Both the position numbers and the translations under genes were made by a program. Below are positions 7,642 to 14,105 of a stretch of 14,105 bases of DNA, one piece after another. Below the pieces are notes generated by a model. It ran no database searches. It had not been told where the DNA came from and saw nothing but the letters and a program-made list of their open reading frames with translations. The DNA is taken from contig JAKLHH010000063.1 in the NCBI GenBank assembly GCA_022710245.1, positions 1 through 14,105 on the forward strand, written 5' to 3'. The stretch's first letter is position 1, and every line of letters starts with the position of its first letter. Origin of the DNA: Myxococcota bacterium (lineage in GTDB: Bacteria; Myxococcota; Polyangia; GCA-2747355; JAKLHH01).

Positions 7642-8664
7642 TTGCTGAGAAGATCTCTTGCAATCCAAGTACTTCCACTGTTCATCGCGGCCTGCGACCT
7701 GCCCCTGGATAGGGGGCCGGGAGCGACAGAGCCCGAGCAAGAGATGGTGATCTTCAGCCTGGGCGTCGGCACCGAGGTGACCACCTGCCAGGCGCCCTCC
7801 GGCGTCAACCTCCGCAGCGGCCCCGGCACCTCGTACAAGGTCCTCACGGTGCTCGCGCCAGATACCAGCGCGAAGATCACCGGGAAGTCTGGTAGCTGGT
7901 TCAAGCTGGAGGTCGAGGACGGCAGCGTGGGGTGGTCCTATGGCCGCTACCTCTGTGAGAAGGACCCCCTCACCGAGCCGACGGACCCGACCCCGACGGA
8001 CCCGACCCCAACCGACCCGACCGATCCCACGCCCGCCGGCTGCGGCGAGTTCGCCAGCGCCACCGCGCGCTACGTCTGCAGCAAGGATGGCAACTCGCGC
8101 GGGAAGTGCGCCGGCGGCGTGCCTGCCGTCGAGAGCTGCGCCCGCGGCTGCCTGCGTCGCTCGTCGGGCGACGACAGCTGCATGAGCACCACCGGGAGCT
8201 GGAGCTGCGGCGGGAGCTACGGCACCAGCAAGAGCACCAGCGGGGACTACTACACCACCTCGTTCGGCTGCTGGGTGGACTCGAGCGGCACCGCCCACGG
8301 AGACTCGGGCGACAACTGCATACCCGCGTGCCTCTCGCAGGCGCGCTCGAGCGGGCTCTGCCAGAGCGGCTGGAGCGGCAAGACCTGCGAGCAGAAGGTG
8401 AACTGGTACATCGCGGACAGCGGCCGCTTCGGCTGCCTCGCCCGGGTGCGGCTGACGAACCCGAAGAACGGCAAGGCCGTCGTGGTGGTGGCCCTCGACG
8501 CTGGCCCCGCCTGCTGGGTGGAGGCGAAGGTCTCCAAGGGCATCATCGACATGTCGCCGCCCACCGCGATCTACCTCTTCGGCACCAGCTCGATTGGCGC
8601 CACGGAGAAGCAGCTGGTCCACGCGGTCGAGGTGGACAAGTCGACGCCGCTCGGGCCTATCTGA
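7642..8664 (+). CDS. Lipoprotein with SH3b domain, Thr-Pro linker and probable double-psi beta-barrel domain
   Basis: The frame extends upstream to 7486, but a strong AGGAGG at 7629-7634 sits 7 bp before TTG 7642. That start gives the clean lipoprotein signal MLRRSLAIQVLPLFIAAC (Cys18) and a 340-residue product. Residues about 44-110 are a bacterial SH3 domain (GVNLRSGPGTSYKVLTVL, GSWFKLEV, GWSYGRYLC), a fold that often binds cell-wall peptide. A repetitive acidic Thr-Pro-Asp linker (about 113-131) follows, then a Cys-rich stretch (about 134-175). The C-terminal domain has TTSFGCWVDSSG, GDNCIPACL, WYIADSGRFGCLARVRLTNP, VVALDAGPACWVE and KGIIDMSP. Its 'GDNC...A..GRFGC...R.tNP..GK.vvv..lDaGP...V....iDmS' layout resembles RlpA/expansin-type barrels. 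Peptidoglycan or polysaccharide binding is therefore likely; enzyme activity is uncertain. Confidence 0.82.
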   Translation: MLRRSLAIQVLPLFIAACDLPLDRGPGATEPEQEMVIFSLGVGTEVTTCQAPSGVNLRSGPGTSYKVLTVLAPDTSAKITGKSGSWFKLEVEDGSVGWSYGRYLCEKDPLTEPTDPTPTDPTPTDPTDPTPAGCGEFASATARYVCSKDGNSRGKCAGGVPAVESCARGCLRRSSGDDSCMSTTGSWSCGGSYGTSKSTSGDYYTTSFGCWVDSSGTAHGDSGDNCIPACLSQARSSGLCQSGWSGKTCEQKVNWYIADSGRFGCLARVRLTNPKNGKAVVVVALDAGPACWVEAKVSKGIIDMSPPTAIYLFGTSSIGATEKQLVHAVEVDKSTPLGPI

Positions 8665-8669
8665 CCTGA

Positions 8670-8757
8670 CCAGCCTCGCGCGTCTCCCAGCCTCGCGCGT
8701 CTCCCAGCCTCGCGCGCGTCCCCAGCGTTCGCGCGCGTCCCAGCGTCGCCCGCGTCC
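8670..8757. repeat. Array of about five degenerate 17-18-bp tandem repeats
   Basis: Units begin near 8670, 8687, 8704, 8722 and 8740. The first two are identical (CCAGCCTCGCGCGTCTC). Later units drift to CCAGCCTCGCGCGCGTCC, CCAGCGTTCGCGCGCGTC and CCAGCGTCGCCCGCGTCC. The array fills the gap between the lipoprotein stop and the histidine kinase gene. Units are directly adjacent without spacers, so this is a minisatellite-type repeat and not a CRISPR array. A role in regulating the kinase is possible but not shown. Confidence 0.85.
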
Positions 8758-8825
8758 CTCATCCTCGCGGTTGTTCCCGCGCTGCTCCGGATCTGCTACC
8801 GTCGTGATCTCGGGCGAGGTCTTGG

Positions 8826-11800
8826 ATGGACGCCAGGTGCGGCAGAGGTGCGGCCGGGGGAGACGGGAGCGACGAGCGTGGTCTCGAGCTGCTCCGGCTC
8901 CAGCGAGACCTCGCCGTCGCCCTCGGCGCGCTGACCGACCCGGCCACTGCCCTCCAGCTCTGCCTCGAGGCCGCGCTGAAGGCCGCCGGGATGGAGGCCG
9001 GCGGCGTCTACCTCGAGGAGGGCGGCGCCCTCGTGCTCCAGCACTCGATCGGCCTCTCGCCGGCGTTCACGGCGCGAGTGCAGCGCTTCGCCGCGGACAC
9101 GCCGAACGCGGCGCTGGTGCTCCGCGGCCAGCCGGTCTACCTCCGTCACGCAGAGCTCATCGCCGTGGGTGGCGACGAGGTCCGGCGCGCGGAGGGGCTC
9201 TCGGCGCTGGCCGTCGTGCCGATCGTCCACCAGGGCCGGGTGCTCGGCTCGCTCAACCTCGCCACTCGCCGCTCCGATACGGTCCCCGAGCCAGCGCGGC
9301 ACGGGCTGGAGGCGATCGCGGGTCAGCTCGGCAGCGCGCTCGACCGCATCCGGACCACCGAGGCGCTGCGCCGCAGCGAGGAGCGCTTCCGCGGCCTCTT
9401 CGCGCACATGCCGCGCGGCATCGCCTTCTTCGAGGTGCGCGGCGAGGGCGAGGACTTCCTCTTCGAGGACTGGAACCCGGCCGCGGAGCAGATGAACCGG
9501 GTCAGCCGGGCGGAGCTGCTCGGACGGAGCCTCCGCGCGACCTTCCCCGGTCTGGAGCGCGCCGGCCTGGTCGAGGCCCTCCGCCGGGTGCACCGGAGCG
9601 GCGACGCCGAGCAGCTCGGCGACTTCTACTTCCGCGACCAGCACCGCCGCGGCTGGCGAGAGAGCCTCGTCTTCAAGCTCCCCGGAGGAGAGCTGGTCGC
9701 CAGCTTCGCCGACGTCACCGCTCGCAAGGAGGCCGAGCAGCGGCGCGACCTCGCCGTCGCCGTCCTCGAGCTCCTCAACCAGCCGGCGGCCGGCCTCGAC
9801 CTGGTGCGCGAGATCGTGCGGCAGATCCGTATGCGCACCGGCCTCGACGAGGTCGACATCCGGCTCCGCGAGGGCGCCAGCTTCCCGCTGATCGACGAGA
9901 GCGGGCTGCAGCACGTCGCGGAGACGGAGCACGCCTGCCTGGCGCGCGGCGGCGGGCGCGGCGACCAGCCCGCGCCGACCTGCCTCTGCGGCGAGGTGCT
10001 CCGCGACGAGCCGGTGCTGCGCGCGACGTCGACCACCTCCGGTGGGAGCTTCTGGACCACCAGCGTCGAGGCGCTCCTCGCCTCGACGGACGGCGCCAGG
10101 CTGCGTCGCTGCGGCGGCGGACCGGCCCCGGCCTCGCTGGGGCTGATCCCGCTCCGCGCCGGCGCGGAGGTGATCGGCCTGCTCCGGGTCGCCGCGGCCG
10201 AGCCCGGCGCGCTCGGGGCCGAGCTGATCACCTTCCTCGAGCACCTCGGCGCCAGCATCGGCGTCGCGCTGGGACGCCTCCAGGGGAACCTGCAGGCGGA
10301 GCGCCACGCGGCGGACCTCGCCTTCCTCGCGAGGTCCGCGGTGCGGCTCCTCGAGACCCAGCCCGGCGAGGACCTCTGGGAGGTGCTCGGGGACGGCCTG
10401 CACCAGATCAGCGGCGACGCGCTCGTCGCGGTCTGCCAGTTCGTGGAGGGCCGGATCGTCCTCCGCTCGCTCCGCGGCACCGGCTCGTTCATCGACGCGG
10501 TGATGAAGCTCGTCGGCCGCACGCTCAGCGACGGCTTCTCGGTCCGGCTGAGCGCCGAGGTCGAGCGGTGCGTGCGGCTCGGGCGGCTGGTGCGCATCGA
10601 GGGGGCGCTGTACCAGCTCGTCAACGGCGAGCTGCCCGAGCTCGTCTGCCGGGCCATCGAGGGCGTGCTCAGGCTCGAGGCCGTGCACGCGGTGGGCTTC
10701 GTGCGCAAGGGGCGCCTGCTCGGCTCGGTGGCGCTGGTCACGCGGCGGGGCGGCAGCCAGCCCAACCTGCCGCTCGTCGAGGCCTTCACGGCGCAGGCGG
10801 CCGTGGCGCTCGAGCGGCACCTCGCCGAGACCGAGCGGGCGCAGTTCGAGGAGCAGGCCCGTCACTCGCAGAAGCTGGAGGCGCTCGGCACGCTCGCCGG
10901 CGGGGTGGCCCACGACTTCAACAACCTGCTCACCGTGATCCTCTCGGCGACCGACCTGGCGCTGAAGGAGCTCCCCGGCGACGCACCGCTGCGCGGCGAC
11001 CTGGAGGAGATCCACATGGCCGGCAAGCGCGCCGAGGGGCTCACGCGCAAGCTGCTCGCCTTCAGCCGCCGTCAGGTGTTCCGGCCCGAGCCGCTGGAGC
11101 TGGGCGGCGTGGTCCGCGGGCTGGAGCCGATGCTCCGCCGGCTCCTCGGCGAGGACGTGGAGGTCCGCCTCGAGCTCGCGGAGGGGCCGACCCCGGTCCT
11201 CGCCGACCGCGGCCAGCTCGAGCAGGTCGTGGTGAACCTGGCGACCAACGCCCGCGACGCCATGCCGCGAGGCGGACGGCTGACGGTGCGCACGCAGCTG
11301 ACGGCGGCGCCGGGGACGAGCCAGGGCTCCTGGGTCGCGCTGGAGATCACGGACACCGGCCAGGGGATGGACGCGACGACGCGCAAGCGGGCGATGGAGC
11401 CGTTCTTCACCACCAAGGAGGTCGGCCGCGGCACGGGCCTGGGGCTCCCCACCGTCTACGGGATCGTCGAGCAGAGCGGCGGCCACCTCTCCATCGAGAG
11501 CGCGGTCGACAAGGGCACGCGCGTGGTGGTCAAGCTGCCGCTCACCGAGGCGATCAGCGCGGCGCCGGCTGCCCCGGTGGCCGAGGCGCGCGGCGGACAG
11601 GAGACCATCTTGGTGGTCGAGGACGACGAGGCGGTCCGGCGGCTCACGGTGCGCGCCCTGGCCGCGCAGGGCTACACGGTGCTGCAGGCCAGGGACGCGA
11701 GCGAGGCGCTGCGGCTGGCAGGCGACCGCTCCGCCATCCACCTGCTCCTCACCGACGTGGTGATGCCCGGGCCGAGCGGCGCGGAGCTGGCTCGCGACCT

Positions 11801-11975
11801 CCGCGCTCGCCGGCCGGAGCTGCGCGTGCTCTTCATGTCCGGCTACCCGGATCGCGCGTTCGCCTCGCGCGGGCTCGAGGGGACCAGCCTGCGCCCCCTG
11901 CTGCCGAAGCCCTTCACCTCGGGCGAGCTCGTCGAGGCCGTGCGTCGCGCCCTCGACGAGCCCGCGCGCGCCTGA
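8826..11975 (+). CDS. Soluble hybrid sensor histidine kinase, GAF-PAS-GAF-GAF-HisKA-HATPase-REC
   Basis: This 1,049-residue cytoplasmic kinase has no transmembrane segment or signal peptide. In order: GAF (about 35-175, GVYLEEGGALVLQHS); PAS (about 185-300, SEERFRGLFAHMPRGIAFFE, ending SFADVTARKEAEQ); a second GAF (about 305-490) with Cys371, CLCG (C386, C388), GSFWTTSVEALLAST and C429; a third GAF-like region (about 500-685); then the kinase core. The phospho-acceptor is His696 in GTLAGGVAHDFNNLL. The ATPase domain has the N box NLATNARDAM (N808), DTGQGM (D843) and GRGTGLGLPTVYG. The C-terminal receiver begins ILVVEDDE with the phospho-Asp at D977 (LLTDVVMPGP) and Lys1028 in LPKPF. There is no output domain, so phosphate probably passes to a separate regulator. 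ATG 8826 has a GAGG 7 bp upstream. No partner regulator lies next to it, as is usual for orphan kinases in myxobacteria. Confidence 0.95.
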   Translation: MDARCGRGAAGGDGSDERGLELLRLQRDLAVALGALTDPATALQLCLEAALKAAGMEAGGVYLEEGGALVLQHSIGLSPAFTARVQRFAADTPNAALVLRGQPVYLRHAELIAVGGDEVRRAEGLSALAVVPIVHQGRVLGSLNLATRRSDTVPEPARHGLEAIAGQLGSALDRIRTTEALRRSEERFRGLFAHMPRGIAFFEVRGEGEDFLFEDWNPAAEQMNRVSRAELLGRSLRATFPGLERAGLVEALRRVHRSGDAEQLGDFYFRDQHRRGWRESLVFKLPGGELVASFADVTARKEAEQRRDLAVAVLELLNQPAAGLDLVREIVRQIRMRTGLDEVDIRLREGASFPLIDESGLQHVAETEHACLARGGGRGDQPAPTCLCGEVLRDEPVLRATSTTSGGSFWTTSVEALLASTDGARLRRCGGGPAPASLGLIPLRAGAEVIGLLRVAAAEPGALGAELITFLEHLGASIGVALGRLQGNLQAERHAADLAFLARSAVRLLETQPGEDLWEVLGDGLHQISGDALVAVCQFVEGRIVLRSLRGTGSFIDAVMKLVGRTLSDGFSVRLSAEVERCVRLGRLVRIEGALYQLVNGELPELVCRAIEGVLRLEAVHAVGFVRKGRLLGSVALVTRRGGSQPNLPLVEAFTAQAAVALERHLAETERAQFEEQARHSQKLEALGTLAGGVAHDFNNLLTVILSATDLALKELPGDAPLRGDLEEIHMAGKRAEGLTRKLLAFSRRQVFRPEPLELGGVVRGLEPMLRRLLGEDVEVRLELAEGPTPVLADRGQLEQVVVNLATNARDAMPRGGRLTVRTQLTAAPGTSQGSWVALEITDTGQGMDATTRKRAMEPFFTTKEVGRGTGLGLPTVYGIVEQSGGHLSIESAVDKGTRVVVKLPLTEAISAAPAAPVAEARGGQETILVVEDDEAVRRLTVRALAAQGYTVLQARDASEALRLAGDRSAIHLLLTDVVMPGPSGAELARDLRARRPELRVLFMSGYPDRAFASRGLEGTSLRPLLPKPFTSGELVEAVRRALDEPARA

Positions 11976-11997
11976 CGGTGAGGGTCGGGCTCAGGCC

Positions 11998-12633
11998 TCA
12001 GGGCACCACGACCTGCCAGGCGCTGCCGAGCGTCGCCGCGTCGTCGTCGTAGATGCGCAGCACGTCGCCGCTGCTCGCGGCGATCTCGATCTGGAACGTC
12101 TGGTCCTGCCCGGAGGCCCCGCTCGCCACCTCGCCCGTGCCGACGTTGATGACGAGCACCGGGGTGAGGGCAGCGGCGGTGCTCTTCCCGCGCACCATCA
12201 CCAGCCGTCCCCCGCTCGTTCCGCTGACCGGCGGGACGCCGCTGATCGGTCCCGGCGGGATCGCGCCGCCAACACCCACGCTCGTCACCTGGAAGACCAC
12301 GGAGGCCGACGCCTGATAGCGGACCTGGATGTCCGTGTAGGCCTTGATCGCGAAGCCGCCGACATAGAACGTGCCGGTCGCGGTGGACGTGGTCGTCGCG
12401 TGGCTTGTCCCCTGCTCGAGCGTGACCTCGCCAGCGCCCGCCACGCACCCCGGGAGCCCCACCACGTCCACCGTGCCGGTTGGGTCGGGGAGCCCGGTCC
12501 AGCGAAGGAGCGAGATGTGAGGGATCGGGTCGGGCTGGGGGATGCCCTCGCGGTTGTCGCAGGCGACGATCAATAGGAGAGGGAGTAGCAGGGGTCGGCG
12601 CATGACGCTTGGGGGGAGCAAGAGATGAGCCAT
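11998..12633 (-). CDS. Lipoprotein of unknown function
   Basis: Two starts are possible. ATG 12633 has a GAGGGAG just upstream and gives 211 residues. ATG 12603 gives 201 residues and a compact signal MRRPLLLPLLLIVAC, but it is preceded by a C-run instead of a ribosome binding site. Either way the lipobox is IVAC (Cys25 or Cys15). The mature part is rich in Val, Thr, Gly and Ser and looks all-beta: TGTVDVVGLPGCVAGAGEV, then TGTFYVGGFAIKA, then DVLRIYDDDAATLGSAWQVV. The 'V.G.pG.v...g.V....' start followed by 'TG.F.v..fa....' resembles Ig-like/carboxypeptidase-regulatory-like beta domains. I do not recognise a family. The gene is convergent with the kinase gene (22 bp apart) and divergent from the serpin. 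Confidence 0.75.
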   Translation of the reverse strand: MAHLLLPPSVMRRPLLLPLLLIVACDNREGIPQPDPIPHISLLRWTGLPDPTGTVDVVGLPGCVAGAGEVTLEQGTSHATTTSTATGTFYVGGFAIKAYTDIQVRYQASASVVFQVTSVGVGGAIPPGPISGVPPVSGTSGGRLVMVRGKSTAAALTPVLVINVGTGEVASGASGQDQTFQIEIAASSGDVLRIYDDDAATLGSAWQVVVP

Positions 12634-12747
12634 GCTCCCTCATCGTCTCCCACCTGGTACTCCGAGGCAAGTCAGTGGGTTAGTGGCACCGTCCCGACCT
12701 GCGCCAGAGACACTGTAACGATTCGGCTTCAGCGTGGCTCAGAGATA

Positions 12748-12763
12748 GTAGCCCGATAGCTAC
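12748..12763. other. Short inverted repeat in the serpin/lipoprotein intergenic region
   Basis: GTAGC-CCGATA-GCTAC has perfect 5-nt arms and lies about 130 bp before the serpin start, in a 258-bp divergent intergenic region that is less GC-rich than the rest of the window. Its position would suit an operator serving either gene, but arms this short occur by chance. I see no convincing -35/-10 pair nearby. Confidence 0.2.
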
Positions 12764-12891
12764 ATGCGGCTCCGGACCCCAGCCTGGAACATCCTGTCGC
12801 GCAAGGATAAATCGCGGAGACCGGCTGGCATCGCCCCTGCAATCCATTCGGATCGCTGGACGAACAAACCACGCTGCAAGGGAGAGAGCCA

Positions 12892-14105
12892 ATGAGAACG
12901 ATGCGTAGCCTGCTGGTGACCTTGGCGACGGCCGGGCTGCTGGCCTGCGGGACCGATCAGACGACGACCAATCCTGACCCGGAGGGCGCCGAGACCGTGC
13001 GCTCGGAGAAGCAGCGGATCACCTCGCCGCAGGTGGCGCCCGCGGACCTCGAGCAGCTGGCGCGCGACAACGCCGACTTCGCGATCGACCTCTTCCAGAC
13101 GCTGCGCGCCGAGCCCGGCAACCTCTTCTACTCGCCGCACAGCATCTCCATCGCGCTCGCCATGACCTACGGCGGCGCGCGCGGCGTCACCGAGCAGGAG
13201 ATGGCCAAGGCCCTCCACTACACGCTGCCGCAGGGGCAGCTACACCCCGCGTTCAACGCGCTCGACCTCGCGCTCGCCAGCCGCGGCCAGGGCGCCGCCG
13301 GCAAGGACGGGGGCAAGTTCCGCCTGAACATCGCCAACTCGATCTGGGGTCAGCGCGGCTACCCGTTCCTCGCCTCCTACCTCGACCTGCTCGGCCTCAA
13401 CTACGGCGCCGGCCTGCAGACGGTGAACTTCGTCGACCAGCCCGAGGCGGCGCGGCAGACGATCAACGACTGGGTCGCGCTGAAGACCGAGGACCGCATC
13501 AAGGAGCTGCTCGCGCAGGGCACGATCGACACCACCACGCGCCTCGTCCTCACCAACGCCGTCTACTTCAACGCCGCCTGGCGCGACAAGTTCGACGTCG
13601 CGATGAGCAAGCCCGGCGACTTCACCCTCGAGAGCGGCAGCAAGGTCAGCGCCACCATGATGAGCAAGACGGACGACCACTTCGGCTACGCCAGCGTGGC
13701 GGGCTGGGAGGCGGTGGAGCTCCCCTACGACGGCGAGCAGCTCTCGATGGTCGTGCTGCTCCCGACGGCGCCTCTCGCGCAGGCCGAGGCGGGGCTCACC
13801 GGCAGCGTGCTGCGCCAGGTCCTGGGCGGGATCGGCAGCGCCCACGTCGACCTGACCATGCCCCGCTTCAAGGTCGAGGGGAGCTTCACGCTGGGCAAGG
13901 CGCTCCAGCAGCTCGGCATGAAGGCGGCCTTCGGCGCGGCTGACTTCTCCGGCATCGACGGCGGCCGCAACCTCGCCATCAGCGAGGTCATCCACAAGTC
14001 CTTCATCGCCGTCGACGAGGCCGGCACCGAGGCCGCCGCGGCCACGGCGGTGGTGATGGCCGGCTCCGCGCAGGTGCAGACGAAGGTCGTCCGCCTCGAC
14101 CGGCC
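12892..14105 (+). CDS. Serpin (serine/cysteine protease inhibitor) lipoprotein, 3' truncated by the window edge
   Basis: The frame is open from ATG 12892, with GGAGAG a few bases upstream, to the right edge (404 codons visible). The signal MRTMRSLLVTLATAGLLAC gives a lipoprotein (Cys19), with a polar linker to about residue 50. The serpin fold then follows: NLFYSPHSISIALAMTYGGA, TNAVYFNAAWRDKFD, AVELPYDGEQLSMVVLLP, HVDLTMPRFKVEGSF and LQQLGMKAAFG. The reactive-loop hinge EAGTEAAAATAVVM (E376-M389) has Gly at P15, Thr at P14 and Ala at P12-P9, the pattern of inhibitory serpins that trap proteases by loop insertion. Counting 17 residues from E376 places P1 near Ser392 and P1' near Ala393, suggesting a protease that prefers small residues; this is tentative. 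The frame ends in VVRLDRP, the start of the serpin signature, so roughly 20-30 residues are missing. It would sit in the periplasm or on the surface. Confidence 0.96.
   Translation, partial: MRTMRSLLVTLATAGLLACGTDQTTTNPDPEGAETVRSEKQRITSPQVAPADLEQLARDNADFAIDLFQTLRAEPGNLFYSPHSISIALAMTYGGARGVTEQEMAKALHYTLPQGQLHPAFNALDLALASRGQGAAGKDGGKFRLNIANSIWGQRGYPFLASYLDLLGLNYGAGLQTVNFVDQPEAARQTINDWVALKTEDRIKELLAQGTIDTTTRLVLTNAVYFNAAWRDKFDVAMSKPGDFTLESGSKVSATMMSKTDDHFGYASVAGWEAVELPYDGEQLSMVVLLPTAPLAQAEAGLTGSVLRQVLGGIGSAHVDLTMPRFKVEGSFTLGKALQQLGMKAAFGAADFSGIDGGRNLAISEVIHKSFIAVDEAGTEAAAATAVVMAGSAQVQTKVVRLDR

Noticed and set aside
7976..8035. Repeated GACCCGACC-type units as a possible DNA regulatory repeat.
   Set aside because: They encode the Thr-Pro-Asp linker of the SH3b lipoprotein, which explains the repetition.
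8670..8757. CRISPR array.
   Set aside because: Units are 17-18 bp, degenerate and directly abutting, with no spacers and no cas genes nearby.
8594..12052. A very long alternative open frame (over 1,100 codons) on the + strand over the kinase gene, and a 981-codon one on the - strand (8796-11741).
   Set aside because: Both are Arg/Ala/Pro- or Glu/Leu-rich shadows caused by high GC. The frame starting at 8826 carries every kinase motif in order.

Overview
The window is very GC-rich, and its genes have almost only G or C at third codon positions. It is dense in short secreted lipoproteins and carries a large soluble hybrid sensor kinase. This combination suggests a member of the Myxococcota or a related deltaproteobacterial lineage. 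That placement is inferred from style and gene content; the window has no rRNA or other marker for it. It looks like chromosome made of single genes and very short operons. I see no tRNA, rRNA, CRISPR array, insertion sequence, integrase or phage gene.

Layout. 1-230: the 3' end of a secreted beta-helix-type protein. 332-1213: a lipoprotein with a concanavalin/LamG-like domain. 1436-2095 (-): a class I SAM methyltransferase resembling the METTL7 type. 2203-2343: a short remnant with coding-like composition. 2368-3768 (-): asparaginyl-tRNA synthetase. 3797-3930: an imperfect 67-bp tandem duplication. 3932-4513 (-): a lipoprotein peroxiredoxin whose peroxidatic position is an in-frame UGA, read here as selenocysteine. 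4705-5487 and 5480-6484: two overlapping, divergent Ku genes. 6690-6932: an 80-residue Cys/His protein. 6948-7439 (-): a small four-helix membrane protein. 7642-8664: a lipoprotein with an SH3b domain and a probable double-psi beta-barrel. 8670-8757: an array of about five 17-18-bp repeats. 8826-11975: a GAF-PAS-GAF-GAF hybrid histidine kinase. 11998-12633 (-): a lipoprotein of unknown function. 12892 to the right edge: a lipoprotein serpin cut off close to its C-terminus.

How the parts relate. The only clear operon is the Ku pair, whose reading frames overlap by 8 bp; it probably encodes a two-subunit Ku for non-homologous end joining, with the ligase (LigD) elsewhere. The selenocysteine peroxiredoxin and asnS lie on the same strand, 163 bp apart, and could be co-transcribed. 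Five lipoproteins (LamG-like, peroxiredoxin, SH3b/barrel, unknown, serpin) suggest investment in the cell surface and periplasm, but nothing links them into one pathway.

The most notable item is the UGA-interrupted peroxiredoxin, which routine gene calling would split into two fragments or label a pseudogene. I found no convincing wholly new multi-gene system.
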